Of a stretch of DNA of 64,000 nt, positions 58,354-64,000 are shown one piece after another. Position numbers and translations under genes: made by a program. This DNA is from Persephonella sp. (GTDB lineage: Bacteria > Aquificota > Aquificia > Aquificales > Hydrogenothermaceae). Location: positions 1-64,000 of the forward strand of contig NZ_JALVTW010000033.1 in the NCBI RefSeq assembly GCF_027023985.1, in the 5' to 3' direction. The notes under the pieces are model-generated. The model worked only from the letters and a program-made list of their open reading frames with translations, did no database searches and was not told the origin of the DNA. The stretch's first letter is position 1. Each line of letters begins with the position of its first letter.

Positions 58354-58441
58354 TAAGTTTGCATATAAAATATGCTTGTATTTGACTCAGATTTTATAAG
58401 ACCAAAATAAACCCTATACTTGATTTAAACGTTTTACCTGC

Positions 58442-61039
58442 CTATTTTTTAATCACTTTATATAACTGTTCCTTAATCTGTTCTAAGAGTGATTCATCTG
58501 TGATTTTTTTCTTGTCTGGAGTTCTTACATAAAAAGCATCTCTTATCCTTTCCCCTTGAGTAGCAACTTTGACTATATGGACGTAGAGATCAAATTTCGC
58601 AAATACTTTGAAAATATCAAATAGTAATCCTATTCTATCTTCTCCAGAAATATCAAATATGGTGTAAATGTCCGATGAACTGTTGTCCACTTTTACAAAT
58701 GTCGGTGGTGGAATTACAGATGCTTTAAATACAGTGTTCCTTTTTTTAGAAAGGTCTTCAAGGGTAAGTTTTTTGTCAAGATATTTGGCAAACAGTTCTT
58801 TAAATTGCTCAAATTTTTTATCTTCAACAACTTCAAGGGATGAGGTTGATATTTGAAGGTCAATTACCACGATACCATCTTTTCTCATATAGCTATAAAC
58901 AGAAAGAATATTAATTCCCATGTAAGAAAGTATTCCTGTTACAACAAGCAATGGATTTTTTACTTTCTTACTATCCAAAACTACAATAAGTTCGGAAAAT
59001 CCTATACCATAATTTTTATCAAAAAAGAACTGGGGTTTTCCTGTTTTGAATAAAAGTTCTTCCATTTTGATATGTCTTATCATTGTGTCCAGTGGGGTTG
59101 AAAGCAGGTAATATTCAGAAAATCTTTGCATATGGAATTTTGCTCTCTCTTCTCCAAGCTCTGCTTCAAGAAGTGCATAAAGTTTTTTTCTTTTTTCTTC
59201 TATCTTTTTAGCTGCTATCTCTTCATAAGAAACATTTTCTTCAAGGACTTCCATTGTTTTGTGGTAAAGTTCCCACAGAAGAGAGTTTTTCCAGTCATTC
59301 CAGATGTTAGGACCAACGGCATTTGCATCGCACCATGTTAGGACTGTAAGCATCTTTAATAGCTCTTTGTTTTTTATGGTTTTTGCAAAATCATTTATAA
59401 CCTTTGGGTCGTTTAAATTTCTTCTTTGGGAGATCTTTGCCATATCAAGATGATGTCTAACAAGGAAACCAACAATCTCTGCGTCCCTTTCAGGATAGCC
59501 AAATCTACGCATAATATCCCTTGCCATTTTTTCTCCTAAAATACAGTGGTCAGTTTTATGTCCCTTTCCTATATCGTGCAAAAAGATAGCCCATGTAAGT
59601 AAATCAACCCTGTCTATCTCCTTGTAAAGCTCATACATCATTTTTCTGTGGGGATGGTCAACTTTTTTGAGACTTTCCAGCTCTTCCACTGCCTTTATTG
59701 CATGAGCATCTGTTGTGTATTTGTGGTAAGCATCATACTGGAAATGGCACCTTTGATATCCGAATTCTGGTATAAGGTCATCAAGAACATAAAAGTCCTG
59801 CATTTTTCTAAGAGTTTTTGCAAGATTTTTTGGATCAGAGAATATTTTTCTAACAAGGCTTTTTATCTCAGGATTGTCTCTGTTTTCTCTCAGTTTTTCT
59901 TCATTTTTCCTAATTAAAAATTCCAGTTCAGAAGAAAAATCGAGATTATATTCTTTAAAATACAGGAATGCTTTTAGAATATTTTTTACATCTTTTTCAA
60001 ATTTGTTTTTGTTGAATACATCAAGCTCAATAGATGTTCTGGAAAAGACATCATCAATAGGTTCATGAATTTCAAGTTCATCTTCTTCAGTAAGGGCTTT
60101 TAGAATTCTCTTTGTTATAGTGTTTATTGATTTTGCATACAGGTAATAAAGCCTCATCATTTTTTCAACGCTTTCTCTGAGGGCTTCTTCATCATAAGGA
60201 GCTTCTACATAGCCTAATTTTTTTGCTACTTCTTCCTGAAGGGGCCTGACCAGAACATCACATCTTTTATTGCATATTAGGTGCATCTCATTTCTAAGTC
60301 TTAAGAGAAAGTTATAAGCTCTGATAAGTTCCTGATATTCTTCCTCAAGGATTATATTGTTTTCCACAAAGTAGTGATAATTAGGGACGTCATCTAAAAC
60401 TTTTGCAATCCAGAAAACCTCATGGAAGTCCCTCAGACCTCCTTCACCCTCTTTTATATGAGGTTCCATCATGTAAATGGTTGAACCGGTTCTTTGGTAT
60501 CTCATTTTTCTGGCTCTGAGGGTAGCATTTATATAGGCTGATCTTTTCCTTCTGATTAATCTTTTAAATTTTTTTATAAGCTCGTCATAAAGTTCTTTAT
60601 TCCCAATAATAAATCTTCCTTGTAGCAAAGAAGTTGCTACGGTAAGGTCTTCTTTTGATAAATCAAGGAATGTTTTTATATCCCGTGGCGAAAATCCAAT
60701 ATCAACTTTAAGGTCTAAAAGTGCGTAATAGAAGTTTTCTATCCCTTCCTTTAGCTGTTCAAAATTATCAGGTTCAAAAACAAGGGACAAATCTATATCA
60801 GATTTAAAACAGAGCTCTCTCCTTCCATATCCTCCTAAAACAACAATTGCTATCTGGGATAAATCTTTAAAGGATATCTCTGCAAGCTGTTTTATGGTTT
60901 CGTCTGTGAGGTCTGATAATGAACGGACTGTTTCCAGACCGTCGGCACCTGCTCTATGTTTCTGGACGATTTCCTCTTTTTTTTCAAAGTAGTTTTTTAA
61001 TATTTCCTGTTTCTTTTTTTCCAGTGTTTTATTCATCAT
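58442..61039 (-). CDS. glnD: PII uridylyltransferase/uridylyl-removing enzyme
   Basis: An 865-residue sensor that modifies PII according to glutamine. Domains in order: nucleotidyltransferase with VVLGGYGRRELCFKSDIDLS (about 66-85), PII-uridylyltransferase linker (about 195-320), HD domain with FQYDAYHKYTTDAHAIKAVE and AIFLHDIGKGHKTDHCILGE (about 430-505), and two ACT domains near 690-760 and 800-865. Its start overlaps the mutL stop (ATGA), so the two are co-translated. The target GlnB is encoded close by. Confidence 0.93.
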   Translation of the reverse strand: MMNKTLEKKKQEILKNYFEKKEEIVQKHRAGADGLETVRSLSDLTDETIKQLAEISFKDLSQIAIVVLGGYGRRELCFKSDIDLSLVFEPDNFEQLKEGIENFYYALLDLKVDIGFSPRDIKTFLDLSKEDLTVATSLLQGRFIIGNKELYDELIKKFKRLIRRKRSAYINATLRARKMRYQRTGSTIYMMEPHIKEGEGGLRDFHEVFWIAKVLDDVPNYHYFVENNIILEEEYQELIRAYNFLLRLRNEMHLICNKRCDVLVRPLQEEVAKKLGYVEAPYDEEALRESVEKMMRLYYLYAKSINTITKRILKALTEEDELEIHEPIDDVFSRTSIELDVFNKNKFEKDVKNILKAFLYFKEYNLDFSSELEFLIRKNEEKLRENRDNPEIKSLVRKIFSDPKNLAKTLRKMQDFYVLDDLIPEFGYQRCHFQYDAYHKYTTDAHAIKAVEELESLKKVDHPHRKMMYELYKEIDRVDLLTWAIFLHDIGKGHKTDHCILGEKMARDIMRRFGYPERDAEIVGFLVRHHLDMAKISQRRNLNDPKVINDFAKTIKNKELLKMLTVLTWCDANAVGPNIWNDWKNSLLWELYHKTMEVLEENVSYEEIAAKKIEEKRKKLYALLEAELGEERAKFHMQRFSEYYLLSTPLDTMIRHIKMEELLFKTGKPQFFFDKNYGIGFSELIVVLDSKKVKNPLLVVTGILSYMGINILSVYSYMRKDGIVVIDLQISTSSLEVVEDKKFEQFKELFAKYLDKKLTLEDLSKKRNTVFKASVIPPPTFVKVDNSSSDIYTIFDISGEDRIGLLFDIFKVFAKFDLYVHIVKVATQGERIRDAFYVRTPDKKKITDESLLEQIKEQLYKVIKK

Positions 61040-62559
61040 ACCCTACCTACCTTCTTTTTTATGGTTTCAACTGGAATTTTATAATAAATGGGTCTTCCGT
61101 GGGGACATAGATTTGGATTGTTTGTTGCAAGCCATATTTTAAGGAGATTTTTGGCCTCTTCATCGTCGAGGATTTCTCCGGCTTCAATTGAAAGCTCACA
61201 GGCAATCTCCCCCAGAAATTTCTCTATCTCAATATCAGGATATTCTGTTTCTGTCAGGGAGAGTATGAGATTTTTAAGGGTTTCTCCTTCAAGGTGGGAT
61301 TTTGTTATTTTAATGCCATCAAGTAAAATTTCAAACTCTATTCCTGCATTTTTTAATTTGCCTTTTAGATTTTTGATCTTTTCAATTTGGTTTTCATCAA
61401 GAGGAATTTTTACAGGTTTTATCTCTTTTGACTCTAATCCGGTTGTTCTATATTTTTTCAGTAGTAGTTCATAATTAATTCTTTCACTTGCTACATGCTG
61501 ATCTATAAAGTAAACCTCACCATCAAAATAAACAACAAGAAATGTATTTTCTATCTGGCCAATAATCTCAAACTGGCTGTTATACTTGGCTGTTTTTTGA
61601 TTTAGGCTATAATTTATCTTAGGTTTTGATACATTTTCCAGTGCTTCTTTTGTCAGTTCCAAAACAGGATTTTCTTTTCTTAGCTTAACTTCTATTTTTG
61701 CAGGGTGGACATTATGGTCAACCATATAAGGTGGCAGTTCTAAGAATAAAATAGATATTGTTTTTCCAGCCTTTGATTTTAAAACTTTTTTAATAAGGCT
61801 GTTTCTGACAGGTCTTCCATTGATGTAAATAAACTCTTTTCCTGTCTGGTAATCCGGAAGTAAAAAGCCGTAAGCTTTTCCTGTCTGATTTTCCTGTGAA
61901 AAAGTTAGAATATTTTCTGCTTTTGGAAATAAATCTTTTATTCTCTGCCTTCTGTCTGCAGGTAAAAGGGTATAAATATTTTTCCCATCAACTTCAAGGC
62001 TAAAAAATACATTATTGTGGTAAATAGCATATCTTAAGAAAACATCTATTATGTGGTTTAATTCTGTCTTTTCTGATTTTAGGAATTTTTGCCGGACAGG
62101 AATATTGAAAAATAGGTCTTTAACTCTAACTGTTGTCCCTTCAGGTGCTCCTGTGTCTGTCAGATGTTTAAAAACTCCACCTTCTATATAAAGTTCCTTT
62201 CCCAGTGGAAAACCTTTTGCCCTTGAAATAAGACTAAATTTTGAAACAGAAGCGATACTTGCGAGGGCTTCTCCACGGAAACCATAGCTATCCAGTGCAT
62301 ACAGCTGGTCTATAGAAGAAATCTTGCTGGTTGCATGCCTATCAACTGCAAACATAATATCATCAGGGTGTATGCCTGTGCCGTTATCTTTTACCTCAAT
62401 TAGTTTTTTTCCGCCTTTTTCAATTTTTATTTCTATTCTATCTGCCTGTGCATCAAGGGAGTTTTCTATTAACTCTTTTAAAACGCTTGCAGGTCTGTCT
62501 ATTATTTCTCCTGCAGCTATTTTATTTATTATTTCTACAGGTAATTTTTTAATTCTCAT
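61036..62559 (-). CDS. mutL: DNA mismatch repair protein MutL with endonuclease motifs
   Basis: A 507-residue protein. The GHKL ATPase shows INKIAAGEIIDRPASVLKEL (about 11-30), VKDNGTGIHPDDIMFAVDRH and SYGFRGEALASIASVSKFSL (about 89-108). The C-terminal part has DQHVASERINYE, a match to the DQHA(X)2E(X)4E metal-binding motif with Ala changed to Val, plus ACELSIEAGE and CPHGRP. It should therefore be a nicking MutL, as in bacteria lacking MutH. It leads the mutL-glnD pair. Confidence 0.93.
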   Translation of the reverse strand: MRIKKLPVEIINKIAAGEIIDRPASVLKELIENSLDAQADRIEIKIEKGGKKLIEVKDNGTGIHPDDIMFAVDRHATSKISSIDQLYALDSYGFRGEALASIASVSKFSLISRAKGFPLGKELYIEGGVFKHLTDTGAPEGTTVRVKDLFFNIPVRQKFLKSEKTELNHIIDVFLRYAIYHNNVFFSLEVDGKNIYTLLPADRRQRIKDLFPKAENILTFSQENQTGKAYGFLLPDYQTGKEFIYINGRPVRNSLIKKVLKSKAGKTISILFLELPPYMVDHNVHPAKIEVKLRKENPVLELTKEALENVSKPKINYSLNQKTAKYNSQFEIIGQIENTFLVVYFDGEVYFIDQHVASERINYELLLKKYRTTGLESKEIKPVKIPLDENQIEKIKNLKGKLKNAGIEFEILLDGIKITKSHLEGETLKNLILSLTETEYPDIEIEKFLGEIACELSIEAGEILDDEEAKNLLKIWLATNNPNLCPHGRPIYYKIPVETIKKKVGRV

Positions 62560-62652
62560 TTTTTCCTCTTGTAAAACAGTTTCAGGGAAATAATATTATT
62601 TATTGCACAGATAATTTAAGAAAACAAAAAAAATTCTCAAGGAGGGCTGAAC

Positions 62653-63003
62653 ATGGCTGTAAAGAAACTGGAAAAATCTGAATGGGAAAGTTACTTTAAC
62701 GAATTTGACAAGAAGTATAGGGAAGGACAAATTCCTGCAAAGGAAGTTCAGATTGAAATTGTAAATGATGAAATTGGCGATCAGGTTGAAACCTGGTGGC
62801 AACCACTTGTAGGACTAGCTTATGACCCAAAGGACGATGAGTTTGAAGTGGCTGCAGAAAGACATGACCATCTAATTCACAAACCTGTGGAAATTTATGT
62901 TGATGAAGATGTTGATGGTATAAAAACGATTGAAGTTGTTCAGGAAGATGGGACAAAACATATAATCAAACTAAGAACTCCTGAAGCACTTCCAGAAAAA
63001 TAA
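62653..63003 (+). CDS. DUF5335-like protein of unknown function
   Basis: A 116-residue acidic protein with the DUF5335 pattern: WESYFNEFDKKYREGQIPAK (about 11-30), the YDPKDDEFEVAAERHDHLIH stretch (about 56-75), and KTIEVVQEDGTKHIIKL near the end. The family has no assigned role; members are short single-domain proteins. It is monocistronic, with AAGGAGG before the ATG and its own terminator, and is divergent from mutL. Confidence 0.75.
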   Translation: MAVKKLEKSEWESYFNEFDKKYREGQIPAKEVQIEIVNDEIGDQVETWWQPLVGLAYDPKDDEFEVAAERHDHLIHKPVEIYVDEDVDGIKTIEVVQEDGTKHIIKLRTPEALPEK

Positions 63004-63008
63004 AGAAT

Positions 63009-63026
63009 AAGGGGCGAAAGCCCCTT
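63009..63026 (+). terminator. Rho-independent terminator of the DUF5335 gene
   Basis: AAGGGGC GAAA GCCCCTT, a strong tetraloop stem, followed by AATTAATTTTT. It lies 6 bp after the stop. Confidence 0.75.
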
Positions 63027-63260
63027 AATTAATTTTTAAGGCAAATTTTTACTATCAGGATTAGATCTACAAAAATATATTAATTACCGGAAATTTTCAC
63101 CTCAGATATCCTAAAAATTAACCATATGGTTTTTTCTTTTAAAGCCTTGGTATTAAATATCCCTAATTGGCAAAAAATAGATGAAAAATAAATCAAAAGA
63201 GAAAATTCTATGAAATTTTGAGATGAAATTATTTGAAAGGGAAAGGGAAGAGTTATATTA
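63027..63260. other. Intergenic region without a recognisable gene
   Basis: About 230 bp of A+T-rich sequence between the terminator and tRNA-Phe. No open frame of note, promoter or RNA fold could be supported. It is probably just the downstream flank of tRNA-Phe. Confidence 0.5.
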
Positions 63261-63336
63261 TGGTGGCCAAGGGCGGAATCGAACCGCCGACACCGCGGTT
63301 TTCAGCCGCGTGCTCTACCAACTGAGCTACCTGGCC
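63261..63336 (-). tRNA. tRNA-Phe (GAA), with encoded 3' CCA
   Basis: The minus strand folds with acceptor GGCCAGG/CTTGGCC, D-stem GCTC/GAGC, anticodon stem CGCGG/CCGCG, loop CTGAAAA (anticodon GAA), T-arm GGCGG-TTCGATT-CCGCC, discriminator A73 and genomic CCA. Confidence 0.95.
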
Positions 63337-63494
63337 ACACCTTTATTCTGGATAAAATAGTTTATACCTGTTGCGCCTGAATGTCAAGACTTTTTGTATA
63401 TTTTTCCGGCTTCTTAAATCTTTCCTAATCTTTACTATAAAGAGGTTTTATTCTGGTGTAGAATAATTAATTAAACTTTTCAAGGAGGTTGTCT

Positions 63495-63791
63495 ATGCAA
63501 GGCGATGCGATGAGCAGTATAGTTGGTGCTGTTATATGGATGGTAATTCTTATTGCCATATTTTATTTTCTCCTTTACAGACCACAGCAACAACAGAGGA
63601 AAAAACATCAGGAATTTATTAATTCTCTGAAAAAAGGGGATAAAGTTGTTACCTCAGGTGGAATTATAGGGGAAGTTAAATCTATTGATGAAAAGACAGT
63701 TACTCTCAAAGTTTCTGAAGGAACAATGATAAAAGTCCTCAAATCAGCGATTGCTGCACCATTTGAAGAAAAATCTAAAAAGGAAAGTTAA
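63495..63791 (+). CDS. yajC: Preprotein translocase subunit YajC
   Basis: The start is ATG at 63495 (MQGDAMSSIVGA), 6 bp after AGGAGG. The 98-residue protein has one membrane helix (about residues 9-28, GAVIWMVILIAIFYFLLY), then RPQQQQRKKHQEFINSLKKG and GDKVVTSGGIIGEVKSIDEK, the YajC signature. It works with SecDF in protein export. The secD/secF genes usually follow, but here the next gene is a convergent phosphoesterase. Confidence 0.95.
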   Translation: MQGDAMSSIVGAVIWMVILIAIFYFLLYRPQQQQRKKHQEFINSLKKGDKVVTSGGIIGEVKSIDEKTVTLKVSEGTMIKVLKSAIAAPFEEKSKKES

Positions 63792-64000
63792 TCTTTCTTC
63801 ATTTTCAAGATATTCGCAAACATTTCCGGCAGACCCGCATTCAGTATGTCTGCCGCCGCTTTTTCAAAATCATAAGGAACTCTTTTAAACTGAATATATC
63901 CTTCATCTGTATCAACTATTGTATAACCTGCCCTTGTATCTCTATCCCTTGGTTGACCTACACTACCAACACTGATTAGATATTGCTGACCTTCTTTTAT
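63788..64000 (-). CDS. Calcineurin-like phosphoesterase, partial (C-terminal part)
   Basis: The 3' end of a leftward gene continuing beyond the window. The visible ~70 residues contain QYLISVGSVGQPRDRDTRAG followed by YTIVDTDEGYIQFKRVPYD, the signature end of YfcE/diadenosine-tetraphosphatase-type metallophosphoesterases, and the terminal helix with ILNAGLPEMFANILKMK. It overlaps the yajC end by 4 bp (convergent). Substrate unknown. Confidence 0.75.
   Translation of the reverse strand: MKEGQQYLISVGSVGQPRDRDTRAGYTIVDTDEGYIQFKRVPYDFEKAAADILNAGLPEMFANILKMKKD

Noticed and set aside
58286-58360. Possible CIRCE heat-shock operator before groES
   Set aside because: No TTAGCACTC-N9-GAGTGCTAA-like inverted repeat is present; only a sigma-70-type promoter is seen.

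Overview
The window reads as a thermophilic, A+T-rich Aquificota bacterium, most probably Hydrogenothermaceae (Persephonella-like). That is inferred from the style of the host genes (two beta-barrel porins, split-looking CCA/poly(A) polymerase, glnB-amt, groESL, type IV pilus motor genes) and not from a marker search. About the first 36.4 kb is a Mu-like transposable prophage whose left end lies outside the window. The remaining 27.6 kb is ordinary chromosome.

Prophage layout. The immunity region sits in the middle (15.2-16.0 kb). A CI/LexA-type repressor reads left and an early operon reads right from a promoter whose 17-bp spacer is a perfect palindrome. The early operon (16.0-25.5 kb) holds a small Ner-like HTH protein, many small membrane peptides, a ParB-like protein, a DDE transposase (MuA-like), its AAA partner (MuB-like), a zinc/Myb-like protein, a DnaC-like loader, an HU-like protein and a protein with an SSB-like acidic tip. 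It ends at a rho-independent terminator. Late genes form two arms facing away from each other. The leftward arm (12.2 kb to beyond base 1) has baseplate V/W/J, Mu gp25-gp28-like packaging genes, tail sheath and tube, tail protein I, fibre and endolysin. The rightward arm (25.6-36.2 kb) has a tail chaperone with a -1 frameshift, tail hub, protease with nested scaffold, decoration, major capsid, MuF-like head protein with a probable toxin tail plus immunity gene, portal, tail completion and tape measure. A tRNA-Trp and a cluster of repeats lie between the tape measure gene and argB.

The most striking unannotated structure is a set of eight promoters sharing an 18-bp element (TGTCCAACCTGTCCTAAC, two 9-bp half repeats), always exactly 19 bp from a TATCTT-like -10 box. 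Six face the late arms, three on each strand. Two face backwards inside the early operon, where each would drive a small two-helix membrane protein on the opposite strand. At four of the eight, the predicted transcription start is the A of the ATG, so leaderless mRNAs are predicted. I read this as the phage's late regulon under an unidentified activator, playing the role of Mu C/Mor. Between the repressor and the leftward late arm is an A+T-rich four-gene cassette of unknown function, probably expressed in the lysogen.

Host part. A leftward series carries argB, a small unknown gene, ispG, a LysM lytic transglycosylase, panD, a polyprenyl diphosphate synthase, tRNA-Arg, nfo, a metallo-beta-lactamase-fold hydrolase and a biotin carboxylase. 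A rightward block carries pilB-pilT-pilC-mnmA. Leftward again come a CCA/poly(A) polymerase interrupted by a -1 shift at a run of nine A, a coiled-coil membrane protein, two paralogous porins, amt-glnB, groEL-groES, and glnD-mutL. The window ends with a DUF5335-like gene, tRNA-Phe, yajC and a partial phosphoesterase.
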